Shown here piece by piece: positions 33,735 to 45,191 of a DNA stretch of 64,000 bases; position 1 is the first letter of the stretch, and every line of letters begins with the position of its first letter. Position numbers and translations under genes: made by a program. The notes below the pieces were generated by a model that saw only the letters and a list, made by a program, of their open reading frames with translations, had not been told where the DNA came from and searched no databases. The stretch spans positions 1-64,000 of the forward strand of contig NW_025955121.1 of assembly GCF_022376445.1 (NCBI RefSeq). Direction: 5' to 3'. This stretch comes from Fomitopsis serialis. Lineage: Eukaryota; Basidiomycota; Agaricomycetes; Polyporales; Fomitopsidaceae.

Positions 33735-35383
33735 CGACGGCTCGCGTGCTCGTCCGTCAGGTCGATGTACGCCCGTTCCAGGATGTCCTCCTCGACGCTG
33801 GAAGACTGAACGGCTTCCGCGCGTGCTTGCCTTGGATGCATCCTCGCACTTTCTAGCGGCAGTCCCCCGATGACCTCCATCCCAGTCACTGCTCCGGACT
33901 TGGCCATCTCCATTACCGTGCGCTCACTCGCATGTCCGAAACGCCGGTGCCAGGTGTGGACGTCGGCTGCTCTCGCGTTCGTCAACGATGCTAAGGCGTT
34001 TGGCTCTCCAGGCGTCCCGGTCCCGTTTGGCAGAGCCTGACCATCGATGCGAGTAAGGACAACCTCATACAAGTTGTTGCTCGTCATGTTCCCGACGAGA
34101 ATCGCGTCACTTCCATCCTGGCTAGCGATGCGCATCTCGCCACCTTTGATCTGGATGTTGCATCCGCTCCCGTCAATTCGGGACAGCGACACGAGGTTGG
34201 CTGCCATCTCGGGTACGTGGAGTGCGTTGCGGAACGTCACTACTGAGCGTCGTCCTTCGATGGTCATCTCCGCGTGGACGCACCCGACTCCGATGATCGT
34301 GAATTCAGCGCCTCGCTTGGCGCTGCTTCCGGAGTGAGGCGTCAAGGGTAGGTATTCGGAGAAGGACGAGCGGTCGGTGAAGTAGTGGTGGCTCGCACCG
34401 GAATCGAGGTACGCGCGTATCGTTCCGCTAGGGTCAGTCAAGGCTAATGCGGGCGATATGGTGGCCATGAAGACATTGTAGTTCGGGACCCCACTGGGGA
34501 TCGACGTAGAAGCGGCGTTTGCAGATGCATTTGAGTTCGTAGTGGGATGAGCCAGGTCGGCAGGCGATCCTCTCTTCGGACGCGGCGGCGACTTCCAGTT
34601 CGCCGGCTGCTGCCCCGCCATGCCCCCACCTTCGCAGTAACAACGTTCCTTCGAGTGTCCTTTCCACAGGCACCACTCGCAGATCTGGATGGCCTTCGCT
34701 GCTGTCATAAACGCCGACGTCTGCGGCTCGCTCGACGCTGCCGTCTGCGTTGCTCCGAGAGGATTCTGGGGCTGTCCAGTTCGCAGCATTTCATTGTCGT
34801 GGACGGCGAGGATGGTGAGGATCACGTCCTCGGGATCGGATTTCGTAAGAAGCCCAGCAGTGATGTGGTTGTAGACTTCGCCCATAGACTGGCAGATAAT
34901 GATAGCAAAGCGATGGTCGGTGAGAGGTGACGACATCTCGTTACACGCCTTGCGACGACGGCGTAGCTCCTCGAAGTGTGCGTGGATGTCCGAGCCAGGG
35001 ACGTACTTGCATTTCTTCAAATACTCCTCGGCGTTCATGACCGCCAGCTCGCTTCGCCTCTCCTTGATCGCCAGTAGCGCAGTCCAGAACTCGTACGCCG
35101 TTAGGCCAAAGGGTTCAACCCCACATATCGAGAGGTCCATGTTGAGCGTGCAGGTCGCCTTCGCATGGAGGTCGTTCTTGTTCCATTTGGCAAGTTCGAT
35201 CGTTTCATCTGGAGTGGGCGTGGCGCCGGCAGGCTTAGGCGCGGTCGTCTTTCCGAGCAGGTGGTCCAACTTCCCTTGCAGTTCGACGATTGTGAGGCTT
35301 TTACTCTTCCACTGCACCCAGTTGGTGCGGTTCAGATGGAAGTTCTCCGGGAGGATGAGAACCTTTTCCTTATCGTCGGACAT
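33710..35383 (-). CDS. Copia Gag-protease-integrase N-terminus
   Basis: ATG 35383 opens 557 codons. Residues 1-210 are the UBN2/retrotran_gag-like capsid (FHLNRTNWVQWKSKSLTI, CGVEPFGLTAYEFWTALLA). CEWCLWKGHSKERC is the zinc knuckle at about residue 240. AYLDSGASHHYFTDRSSF is the aspartic protease active site at about residue 325. HTWHRRFGHASERTVMEMA is the gag-pre-integrase His motif at about residue 470. The paired cysteines expected just after it (CIQGKHARKPF) are readable only in another frame at about 33830, so a one-base break lies there. Confidence 0.93.
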   Translation of the reverse strand: MSDDKEKVLILPENFHLNRTNWVQWKSKSLTIVELQGKLDHLLGKTTAPKPAGATPTPDETIELAKWNKNDLHAKATCTLNMDLSICGVEPFGLTAYEFWTALLAIKERRSELAVMNAEEYLKKCKYVPGSDIHAHFEELRRRRKACNEMSSPLTDHRFAIIICQSMGEVYNHITAGLLTKSDPEDVILTILAVHDNEMLRTGQPQNPLGATQTAASSEPQTSAFMTAAKAIQICEWCLWKGHSKERCYCEGGGMAGQQPANWKSPPRPKRGSPADLAHPTTNSNASANAASTSIPSGVPNYNVFMATISPALALTDPSGTIRAYLDSGASHHYFTDRSSFSEYLPLTPHSGSSAKRGAEFTIIGVGCVHAEMTIEGRRSVVTFRNALHVPEMAANLVSLSRIDGSGCNIQIKGGEMRIASQDGSDAILVGNMTSNNLYEVVLTRIDGQALPNGTGTPGEPNALASLTNARAADVHTWHRRFGHASERTVMEMAKSGAVTGMEVIGGLPLESARMHPRQARAEAVQSSSVEEDILERAYIDLTDEHASRRWAALITA

Positions 35384-35499
35384 GGTGGGTATATGCGCGG
35401 TTTCGGTGGGTATATGCGTGTGAAAAACGGTCTACTGCGTCGGAAAAGCGTCGAACGGGTGGTTGTACCCTTAATGCGTCGTCGGTTTGTACGAGAGTT

Positions 35500-35527
35500 G
35501 AGTTAAGACGGGACGGGGCTCATAACC
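35500..35527 (-). other. Copia primer-binding site complementary to initiator tRNA-Met anticodon arm
   Basis: Immediately inside the 5' LTR the minus strand reads GGTTATGAGCCCCGTCC. Its start is the complement of GGGCTCATAACC, the anticodon stem-loop of eukaryotic initiator tRNA-Met (CAT anticodon), not of the tRNA 3' CCA end. This is the half-tRNA priming arrangement known from Drosophila copia. Confidence 0.75.
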
Positions 35528-35786
35528 TGTTAAAGTTATAGCGTCTCAGTCTCGACCTCGTGGTACTCGACTGATATATTGATCTACCTGTTAAAGTTAT
35601 AGCGTCTACGAGGCACAGTATTAGTGTCCATCGTCCATGAATACAGCTACATAAACGGCTTACCTCAGTCTCGACCTCGTGGTACTCGACTGAGGTGCCT
35701 CCAGTCTACGCGTGTCCGTCAAAGTCCGTTCGTACGTCACGTGTCCGTGTCTAAACTAGCGCCCGCGTCTCGGTCCCACCTCAACA
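35528..35786 (-). repeat. 5' LTR of the copia element
   Basis: It appears identical in length and sequence to 30851-31109. It is followed at 35787 by GTTAT, the second copy of the target duplication. Confidence 0.96.
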
Positions 35787-35851
35787 GTTATTGTACGTAG
35801 CACGGAAGAGATTTATGTATGCCATCTTAATCCTGTCTGTAGCGTCCATAA

Positions 35852-36052
35852 CATCGAGGCTCAGCCCTTGTCTTCAAACAGTCTTCAACATCTTCGAAGC
35901 TCTTGCACATTGTTCAGAGCCTTGTCTGTCCTCCTCCTTCCTACCTAGACCACTGTACAGTCCCTGTACTCTCTATAGATGCAGAGGTCTCGCATACCAC
36001 TGCTCGACCTCATGGTTGGGATCTTGTGTGGCTTTTGTGTTCTTTTTGGTCA
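35852..36052 (+). repeat. Fragment of an LTR-like repeat related to 45192-45420
   Basis: It matches the reverse complement of 45192-45420 over CGAGGCT.AGCCCT, CAGTCTTC.ACATCTTCGAAGCTCT, TACCTAGACCACTGTACAGTCC, GCATACCACTGCTCGACCTCA and GTGTGGCTTTTGTGTTCTTTT. It joins repeat R1 directly at 36053, so it is a truncated 3' part of that LTR. Confidence 0.75.
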
Positions 36053-36054
36053 TG

Positions 36055-37320
36055 TCACCGCATACCTCAATATCACACTGCCTCAATCCTCAAACATCAA
36101 ACATTGTGCTCTCATTTTAAGCAAATCACACCAAGATATCATAGCTCAGTACCCAATGTGGTACTGTATCTTGAAAGCTGACTGGCAGCCTTGTGGCACC
36201 TGTAATCAGGATGATGTTGACTTTACATGACCTGAAAGTACTTCAGGATGGCTGCACTGAGGTCTTCAAGTCAATCGGGAATTTATACAATTTTCTTGGG
36301 CCCAAAACAGTAGGTTTTGTCCTCAGAATGAATATTCTGCGCATTTTTGACCCCATATCATGGATCATGTGACTGGCTAGACACAGTGGCCACTGTGCCT
36401 TTTTTGGTGCAACAGAGATATGTATACATACTCAGTGATCTGGAACTGATGTTACCTAGGAAAATACACATTCCAGGCAAGTTGTGGGAGGGCTATTGCA
36501 CAAGAAGTATCACAAAAGCTCACATTGCACTAAATGGTGAGTGACCTTCCAAATCCAGTAACTCTCCATAAAGTGGATGTCTGGTGTTTCATAACTTGTA
36601 GATAAATTCATAGAGTACAATGGCATGTTATGAGGCCTGTGATGTTTACAACATGTTACCATATATGGAAGGTAAGCAATAATACCATGTACAAGCATGA
36701 AATTAGCTGTCCTTGCCCATTCTGAGCTCTGTTGTGGCACCACAAAGCATTTTCATGATGTCTGACACACATGGCTATACTGTATGGGTCATGTGCTCCA
36801 TATCTAGGGTGAAAAAGAGCAGTTTGAATTCTGCAAAGTCACCTGTGTTTTCTTGTATATTGCATTTTCTGGCCTAACTGGCCACTACTGGGGCCCAACA
36901 AAATTACTGTAGACTCTATGAAACAAGGGCTACAAGTTGACTATATGATTGCCATGTCTATTTATGGGTGCTTACTGTTGCAAAAAGCAATTGATTATAT
37001 TGGAGTGCAGTGCTGCTGGTGAGGTCACATGCCATGTTCACCACTTTCCATATTGGGCTCCAAGCTAGATGTTACAGGAGCCCCAAGTCCATGGGGAATT
37101 GTCAGCCACAGCATTTGTTTGGGTGTGTTGGTGCAAGTTGTGTCGTCTGGGAGTCTGAAATTTGAAACTCAGCTAATGATGGCATAGTAAGTGTTACTTA
37201 TCTTTGGTTATCTGTGCTCAAACAGTCACATGCACTGTGGGAAAAACCTGCCAGATTCGGCTCCATGCTAAGTGTTACAGTCATAAGAATGATTCCTTCA
37301 TACCTCAGGGATTGTAACAA
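36055..37320 (+). repeat. Dispersed repeat R1, copy 2
   Basis: It corresponds to 9995-11370. At the position of the 89-bp hairpin in copy 1 this copy reads TTTGACCCCATATCATGGATCATGTGACTGG, so all but part of the right arm is absent. Elsewhere the two copies differ mainly by substitutions and short indels. Confidence 0.8.
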
Positions 37321-37640
37321 TTGTCAATATTCCCCAGTAACATATATGATGACATAGGGTCTGTACATAGTATGCCTTCCAATAGACAGAAATGATAGTG
37401 ATGCCATTGATAAAGCAAAAGAAAATACACATGCCTCTGTACTCACTCATTCTTTTACATTGTTTGTGTCTCCTGTGATGCTTATCAATTACCTATGAAT
37501 TGTTTGGCTATATGACATCTGAATCCTGCTAGATGTAGTAGCTCACCTCCTAAGCATGGAAATTTTGCATTACCTGTTGAGTTGGGGCTCAGAAAAAAAA
37601 CAACGGAATATTATATATGTTTCTACTCACCTTGTACAGA
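37320..37640 (+). repeat. Dispersed repeat R2, copy 3
   Basis: It is related to 17805-18140 and 16085-16400 by the shared ordered motifs listed there. Here it directly follows R1, whereas in the first island R1 and R2 copies are several kilobases apart. Confidence 0.65.
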
Positions 37641-37920
37641 TGGGGCAATTAGACATGCAGACTTACCATACATAGTATATCCCAGCCATTCATGGTGCTG
37701 CAGTGCTGGATAAATGGCAGAAAATAAGATGACATCAACTCTATTGTACCAATATAAGCATGACTTTGCCTCATCTTGTCAGTATGATGGTGTTATGCTT
37801 GGTTTTCAATCCCTTAATCCCTCATATGATAATCACCTGGCACATATCTAACCTCTACCATCATATTACCAGCTGATGTATTACCAGGTCCTACTTTTAT
37901 GCAATGACCCTTGATGTGTG

Positions 37921-39701
37921 TAGTGCATAGTGTGGGTGTACCCATGGGTATCTGAGGGCATACCCATACCCATACCCACATGGGTTGCATACCCATGGCA
38001 TGGGTATGGGTTTTGCATGGGTATCATGGGTACCCTTGGGTATGGGTACCATCATGGGTAGATCTATGTGCAGTTCATGGTACTCATCATTTTGCATGAT
38101 GGGTAACATGATTGGCAAGATATGGGGTGTGTTTATTTATCAGTATCATACTGGCCAAGTGAGCTCAAACCAGACTCACAACTGGTCTGCCAATTGGAGG
38201 AATGACCCCACAGAGCAGCCAGGGAGATGGATGTGACTAGGGGCTGTTCTCTTTGAACAGTGTCCTGGACAACCTGCAATCCAATGACAGGGCAGCAAAG
38301 CAGGATGGTGCATATCTACTGCTACCACTTTGAGAACAACCCCACTGACTGCATGGTCAATCACAGCATTGAAGTTGGAGTTTTCAGTTTTGCAATCCAG
38401 GACATACATCAATCAGATGGGAGGCATCTACATGAGGGCAGTAGGCTGTTATGCAAGCAACTTATATATGCAAGAACAATGGAGAGGATAGGTTAAATGG
38501 GTCAAAGCAAGGTAACAGGTCAATTAAATGGGTCAAAGCAAGGTAACATGACAAAATCATCCAAAATGTGACAAAGGATCAAAGAACCTGATAAACAGTG
38601 ACTGTACCTTTATTTCCGGTACATATCACTACTTAGGTGGGGAGACCACAAGATTTGGGGGATAGCAAGGCTGTATATACAAATGCACATCACAACACAG
38701 AAGGGATATTGATGCCATGGGCAGAGCCTTTTTGAATTCACCACATCCCAATGGGTCACCCCAATGTAGCAGGATTACTGTGGGTCAACATTGAGCAGAA
38801 ACTCAGGGTAGACAACCATTTAACTGAAACACAGGCTAGATGTGGCATTGTGCAATGAATATGAATAGTCTGCCACATAGACTAGCCTCAGAGAAGAGGA
38901 GCATATTAGGTTGATTTACTAATCATCATCACTGAATACTGCCTTATGTCACAGGTTTCTCACCAACATATGATAAATAGGGCCAGGGGATGAACATGAC
39001 CAGCCCATGATGTGGACATTTTCATTGAGAGCTTAATGCATTGCTAGTTAGTAAGTGACACAACTGGGACCATGATTTCTTATAAACAGCATGATCATAG
39101 CCCTACTACATTGCTGAAATCCTGGATTTAGTAAATTAACTAACAATGCATCTATGCAAAATGTAAAACTGAAACTGCAGGTCTAGTGTTCATCTCAAAA
39201 GGCCCTTGACACAGTATCCGTATTGATTCTTCTTATGCTATCAGGAGTGGCCATGTCACAGATGCCTAGCAAAAGATCAAAGTAAACAGTATCACTGGCT
39301 GTCCAACATGAACAATTACATGGTAAGATTCAGTCTGGTCATATTTTGTATTTCAGCTCATAGATACATGGCACTGGAGTAGCTATCATTGTGAGTTAGA
39401 AAGATGAGGTCAGCATGATGGCACCCACACTGTAATGCACTTGTTGTCATCATTGTGACAACTTCAGCAGTCTGTGTATCTTTCATTGGAGCATAACTTA
39501 ATGATAAATGTCAAACTTTGTCTTCTGGTTGCTGAAAGGGAACTTTACCATACTGTCATTGCAAAGAACTCTGGTGCAAGCTTCAGGATTACCATATAGG
39601 CTGTTAAACTGTGGGAGATACACAGCACAGACTACATGACTAGCAGTTACCATTCTCTACTGCTGGATTAGCACTGCAGTAGTCCATGGGTCACATGGGT
39701 T
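37921..39701 (+). repeat. Arm A of a large inverted duplication (left copy)
   Basis: Its 1,781 bp recur as the reverse complement at 49840-51620, exactly the same length, with only isolated differences; several chance frames translate identically from both. It begins TAGTGCATAGTGTGGGTG and is rich in CCCATA/TGGGTA hexamers in its first 150 bp. The rest is CpG-poor and non-coding. Beyond 37921 and 51620 the two sides are unrelated. Confidence 0.93.
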
Positions 39702-40787
39702 CATGGGTCAGATTTTGGCTACCCATACCCATACCCATGCATACCCATACCCATGACCCACATGGGTTATCCATACCCATGCAATGCACTAGAAATGTTA
39801 CAATTTAGTAAGTAAGCTGCCATGTGTTGTGCATCTTGTATAAATTGCTATATTCATAGGACACTGTCTGTCATGGTGAAGAGCACAGACCTACACTAAG
39901 ACTTACACATGGAATCATTATTGCCTTTGCTGGGCATTCCAGTAATGCCTACTCTCAATGGTAATGGTCTCTGTTCATAAGTCCCATGAACACAGAAGTG
40001 TTCTACCTTCAGACATCCTTGTGATATAATGTTCAGTCTCATTTGCTGGCTGAGACTTTCTTTTTTTGTCTACATGCACATAATATGTTACTATATTTAG
40101 ATCAGCCACCATATTGCTGTCATAAAACCACACTCTCAATATATTGAGATTCTCTACTGTTTATTTGCCATGGCAGGTACCATTCAGGATTAAATGCCAA
40201 ATCGGGTACTCCACCAGATATTACTACATGTGTAATAATACCTGCTTCTCAGACCCTTCATGATATATCCAATGCTGTTCACATGGCACACTTGTTCACT
40301 CTTGGGTCTATAGTGTTACTTTGCCAATTTCCATATATCATCAAAGAATCCAGCATGAATAGCTGACATTTTATGATGACATGTAAGGGGAAATGTTGCA
40401 GCCAGTGAGAGGAATCCAGACTCACTTATTATTGACTAGAGAAATAGAAAAGGACAGTCCTATATTTGCCTAGAAGTCCACTATAGCATGGCCTCTTGCT
40501 TGTTGCTTAGTAAGCAATGTAAGTCTGTGCTATTGCCAGAGCATCAATGGCTTTTTTGAGCCGAGTTAGTAGATAAATCACAGCATACACTGTAATATGA
40601 ATGACAGTAGACATTGCACAAATAGACATCATCAATACATGGTACAATCATTCCCTGACCATCCAAGAGCTGCAATTTCATCACCACATATCTAGTGCAT
40701 TGCATGGGTATGGATAACCCATGTGGGTCATGGGTATGGGTATGCATGGGTATGGGTATGGGTAGCCAAAATCTGACCCATGAACCC
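39697..40787. mobile_element. 1.09-kb non-autonomous element with 97-bp terminal inverted repeats
   Basis: The left arm 39697-39793 begins GGGTTCATGGGTCAGATTTT, and the right arm 40691-40787 is its reverse complement; the arms appear perfect. They contain nested CCCATACCCATA repeats. The interior is AT-rich and CpG-poor and contains a copy of repeat R3. The matching place in the other arm (49840) lacks the element but keeps GGGTTC. Confidence 0.88.
40370..40690 (-). repeat. Dispersed repeat R3, copy 2
   Basis: It is the reverse-complement relative of 18700-19110 and lies inside the 1.09-kb TIR element. Confidence 0.65.
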
Positions 40788-41293
40788 TATGGCGTACCGT
40801 TTGACGCTTTATTATCCCAGATCTAATCTTTGTAACACTCTAGATCTAATCTTTGTAACACTATATCTGTTACTTTCGTGCATCGTATATCTAACTGTCG
40901 ACACTCGTATATCTAAAACTGTCGACACTCGTATATCTAAAACTTTCGTGGCTCGTATATCTAAAACTTTCGCATTGCCACCATATCTAACAAGTCTTTG
41001 GTGCCCACCATCGTACTTTAGTACTTATGATACTTGCTCACAACAATATATTGTTCTCGCGCGACACGCTCAACGCGACCGACGACGCGTTATGAGCGTT
41101 GTGCGTCACGAGCCCGCGTCGGCGGTGGGCGCTCCGAGTGCTGCTCTCGACCGCCGCCACCTCGTCCTGACCTCGTCTGTGACCGCGATTCGGGCAGCCA
41201 CACCGACCGCCCGACTGCACTAGGGGCATGCGGCGACCCTGCGAGCAGACAAGACCTCCTCCTCCTTCCCCGCCTGGTCCCCAAGCTCCACGC
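40787..41293 (+). repeat. Arm B of the inverted duplication (left copy)
   Basis: It matches the reverse complement of 49369-49839. It starts CTATGGCGTACCGTTTGACG. The first 200 bp hold tandem ~22-bp units built on CTCGTATATCTAAAACTTTCG and CTAATCTTTGTAACACT. The rest is CpG-rich, including ATATTGTTCTCGCGCGACACG. The two copies differ by several substitutions and by the number of tandem units. Confidence 0.9.
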
Positions 41294-42534
41294 GGGAGCC
41301 CTTCACTCGACTCTCGCATGAAAAGGGATATTGATTTATCACCAGATGCTGGCATGCTCATGTATGAATCCCTGTGGTTAGCACAAATGGATCATACATA
41401 AACTCCAGAGCTTACAGCAAGCCTTTATGTATAAAGGCACTGTAATGACTGCAGCGGGCGCCCCGGTCGCTACTACCCGAATGGGCAGCTGCCCTTTGGG
41501 GACAGCCCAGGTCATCCGGCGCTGGGATGAGCTCGCGGCGGCGGCCCCTACCCAAAATAGGTCCTATCGCGCGCTCTTCCGCTTTTGGTGCCGCCGCAGG
41601 CCTGGATCGGGCAAACACAATCGTGAGTTGTGATCTGCAAGATCTCACGTGTTCTAAGGCTAGGCATGGTGCCGTATATAGCGTGTATGTCGTGCTCCAT
41701 GACATACGCACTGTGTCGCGCTCCGTGACATACATTTGAGACTCTGTTCTTTACAATGCCATTTATTGATTCAAGTCTTGCTGAAATTGGTGCGAAGGCC
41801 AAGCACCAGCCTTCCCAATTTGGTATGTTTGAGGACCCGACAATTTGCCACACGCTGACAAATGCTGCAGTCGTAGTGATCATATGTATTCGTACAAGTA
41901 TTAATGATACACAGTAAGCTCAGATACCAACAATATCCCTTACGAGCAGCCCCACAAGCCCCGTGCACTTCGTCCCGCGCTTGCGCTCCTTTACGACCTG
42001 CTGGCGCACTCAGGAACCTGCAGTGGCCCGCAGCTGAGCGTTCCCGTGGCTTGCGCAAGGAGCGTGCATGGTGGCGAGGGGTGCAGCAGCAGCGGGCCCG
42101 TGAAGGAGTAGCAGAGATCGTGCGAACGACTCTGTGTGCATGACAATGAAGGGATGGATGTAGTGGATGGTGGGCGTGGGCGTGGGCGCGGGCGTGTCGC
42201 AGCTAGGATGTGGGGTACGCCTAATTCGCCTGTACAAGATTGACTCCATCAAGCCCGTGCGCCCACGCCGATGCAGGCCGTGTCTGACAAGCTCTACGCT
42301 GCGCTCGCCAAGCTCGGGCTTGCAGGCGTGGACGACGGCTCTCAGGCTCCCGGGGAACCGGGTGCAGCGCGCGCGCAGCCTCGCACGGAGGTCAACAGTG
42401 AACACGCTCATCTTTGCAATGAATCGGAATGTTAGCAGCGGTATTTGGGAAGAGGAAGAGGGGGCGTACGGGCAACAGTCGATGCCGTCAATGATCACGG
42501 TATGCGTGACACCGTCCATGTAGTCCGCGGGGCC

Positions 42535-42720
42535 TCTCCTGGTCGACACACTGTTGTTCGTACTCGGTGACGCACCGTTTGTGCTTGTCGACACGCCGCC
42601 GTTCGTACCCACTGACGCGGCCCCATTCATACTTGCTGACTCGCTGTTCGTGCTGGTCAACGCGCCGCTCGTCGTGCTGGTCGACGCACCACTATTCGTA
42701 TTGGTCCGAGAGTCAGTCTG
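42535..42720. repeat. Degenerate ~30-bp minisatellite
   Basis: About six imperfect units alternate GTCGACACxCTG/GTTCGTACTCG and related forms. On the minus strand it would encode a Ser/Thr/Asn/Ala repeat. Confidence 0.55.
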
Positions 42721-43529
42721 AGGTGGGTAGTAGATGGTAGAGCTACAGTTAGTAGCACTGAGCCGTGCGGGCGCCCGTAAACCGAACATTTGTCTCTATT
42801 TGTTGTCTCACCAAGTTGGGCAAGCCCGATGTGCTCGGCCTATTCCTGGCCAATCACAACGCGTTTAACGGTCCTACTTAGGCCTGCGACATATCTGCGA
42901 CTCGCGTTCTGGCCGTTTCGCACTAGGTATGCATGTTCTGTATGCTGCAATAGGTATCAGATACATGATTAGTGGCATATATTGAACATATACAACACAG
43001 TAGAACACGCAAGCTATTCTCGTGTAGTACAACGGTAAGGTAAGGATGTCTACCTACAATTAGTGTACTGGTCACGTCTCTCATAACAGGTGTTGCGGCG
43101 CGTTATATACTGGACTCGTTGAAACACAGTCATTGTAACTGTAATTCATGTTCTTACTACCATTGCAAGGCTTCTTTACCAACGTGCCCTTACAGTTCCT
43201 GAGTCATTGAACGTTGAATGCGAACGCGATGGTTGTTAGATCAAGTAATACATGTGCATTCCGGACTGCTCTATTCTAATCCAGCACGGACCCTATCTAC
43301 TAGCAAGACTCTGACTCCAACTGAGGCCCGTCGGCTGTGTCTGCGTGCAGTGACAGCAGGGCAATCACCATCCGCGCTCGCCATTGATGTGTATTGTGCA
43401 TGTCCCGGCTCTGCCCACCGCCGTGATCAGCCGCTTTTCGCTCACGCGCCCGCCTTCCGTTCGTCGGCCGTGCTTGCGTGCTGGGCATTCGCCCTGCACG
43501 CTCGCGGTCGCCGTGCATATGGCGCTGGT

Positions 43530-43930
43530 CCGTGCTCTGTGCCCACCTACTTGCCCTCTCATCTGTTTGCTCGTCTACCTGCCGCTTCATCCGCCCGCTC
43601 GTCCACCCGCCGCTCGTCCACCTGCCGCGCGTCCGCCCGGCCTCTCGTCCGTCTGCCCTCCTGTTCTTCATTCGCTCGCGTGCCTGTTCGCCCTCCTGTG
43701 CCTGCATTTGTCAGCGGCATCTTTGTGCTGAGCATTCGCTTAGCGCGCTCGTGGTGAGCATGTGTTGCCATCTGTGCGTCTGCCCACTCTCCTACCCACC
43801 CGCGTGCTGAGCCCGTCGGCTCACCTGTCAATCACCCACTCATCTGTCCAGTCGCCCGTCCAGTCGCCCGTCCAGTTGCCCGTCCACCTGCCCGCTTACC
43901 TACTCACCCGCCTATCCTCGTGCCCGCTCC
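43530..43930. repeat. CNNN-periodic pyrimidine-rich tract (CGCC/CGTC/CACC words)
   Basis: Four-base words such as CGTC, CACC, TGCC and CGCC recur in near register for about 400 bp (CCGCCGCTCGTCCACCTGCC and similar). A shorter tract of the same kind lies at 30370-30430 next to shared flanking text. Confidence 0.6.
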
Positions 43931-45191
43931 TGTACCGCGCCCGTCGGTTGCGATTGCACGCAGGACCCTAGCCCTGCGCCCTCGCAGTCGATGCGCGTGT
44001 TGTGCTGCACGTCGACGTGTCCTGTGCCCATGGTCAGCCCGCTCACTCGCGTGCGTATTCACTCACCTTCGCTTGACGCTAATCCATGCTGACACATCCG
44101 CCATCTGTCTTAGGACGCGGCTGCATTCCCGGTGTCGTCGTGCGCGCTGCGGTCCAACTGCGATGGTGATGGTAGAGGTCGCAAAGGCGGCGGGTACCGC
44201 TCGCTCGGCTCGTTGCGGGCTTCCGGACTTTACCGAAACTGATGCCACGAAGCGGGCGCAGGGAATCAGAGATCGTACGTGATCTCAGATGCCCTGACCC
44301 CAATGCGCGTCCATATGAGGAAGCGCCGCATCACGCGCCAGTGGTGCCGCCCCGCCGCGGACGAAGGGACCGGGCTGCCTCGGCGTGGCTGCTATATCGG
44401 GTAATGTCCGACAGTGCTTCGTTCATACATGACGGCGCCTCGCTCATACATGAGCGAGTGGCAGCTCATGTATGAGAACAGCTGCAGGTAAGTACTGGGA
44501 TTTATGTATGACGACTTCGTGCTCACTACAAGGATTTTATACAAAGATATGCCTATATGGCCTGGATTTATCGTAGGGATAGTGACAAGCCCGTAAGGCT
44601 GCTTGTACCATCGTTGGCAATCACAAATGAGGGAGCATTAAAATGGAAGAAGTACAAGTAAAATTGGAGCTGAAGTATGGTTCAGTGTCTGGTGATTCAG
44701 CAGGAAAGCGAAACACTCAACAAGATTTGGAAATCAGGGAGAGGACTAGTGATAGAAGATGTCCCGATAGTCGTGCCTAATGCGCTCTGCGACAGACTGG
44801 ATGATCTGCTCCTCCTTGTTCCACTTTGGGTTATACTTCATCGCCTGCACAACCTGACGATGGCACGAAAAGCACAATCAGTCAGTGATTGACTCGAGAA
44901 GGACCTGGTCTGAAATCGGGTTGTCGGGATGCACGAGCTTGGGCCCAAGTGCCTGATGCCATGTCGCCACCCATCTGGCACTGCATCGAGCCGCACTGGC
45001 CTCACAAACTATACCTTGAACATAGGTCGGAGGGTCCCAGGCGAGGTGCTTGCGGTGGCGATCAATGCGGCGCCAGAGCATGTTCACCTGATTTGAGATG
45101 TTGGCATCCTTGAATAAGTGGAAATGAGGTGTGTCCCACTCGACTGGCCCAAGCAGTAGGACAGCGCGCAGGCCAGGAACAAGCCACTCGT

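Larger units (their letters stand above)
30851..35786 (-). mobile_element. Full-length Ty1/copia LTR retrotransposon
   Basis: Two 259-bp LTRs (30851-31109 and 35528-35786) appear identical on reading and are flanked by the 5-bp duplication GTTAT. On the minus strand the order is LTR, primer site, gag with CCHC knuckle, protease, integrase, reverse transcriptase, RNase H, polypurine tract CCCAGGGGGAG and LTR, which is the Pseudoviridae order. Identical LTRs mean a very recent insertion, yet the integrase region carries frame breaks, most simply read as consensus errors. Length is 4.94 kb, normal for copia. Confidence 0.96.
41294..44740. other. Repeat-rich spacer without a recognised gene
   Basis: It contains a degenerate minisatellite at about 42535-42720 (units near 30 bp built on CGTACTxxTCGACxC, encoding serine/threonine/asparagine-rich text on the minus strand) and a pyrimidine-rich tract at 43530-43930. 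Text at 43430-43560 is shared with 30185-30420. Small CATACATGA/TCATGTATGA inverted repeats occur at about 41370 and 44430-44480. A frame at 42010-42789 (-) of 259 codons is low-complexity and unsupported. Another ORF (43218-43757) translates the CNNN-periodic tract and is not credible as a protein. Confidence 0.5.

Noticed and set aside
37930..38060. TGGGTA/CCCATA runs as interstitial telomere repeats
   Set aside because: The unit is not TTAGGG-like, runs occur in both orientations as nested inverted repeats, and they sit at element ends; a transposon terminus is a better explanation.
38176..38496. Identical 78-codon ORFs in both arms of the inverted duplication
   Set aside because: Identity follows from the duplicated DNA, frames overlap on both strands, and the sequence is CpG-decayed non-coding repeat.
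42010..42789. 259-codon minus-strand ORF rich in Ser, Thr and Asn
   Set aside because: It translates a minisatellite and GC-rich spacer; composition is low-complexity and no splice or domain evidence supports it.
43218..43757. 179-codon ORF over the CNNN-periodic tract
   Set aside because: The frame is open because the tract lacks A-rich stops in that register; the product is a low-complexity Arg/Ser/Pro string.
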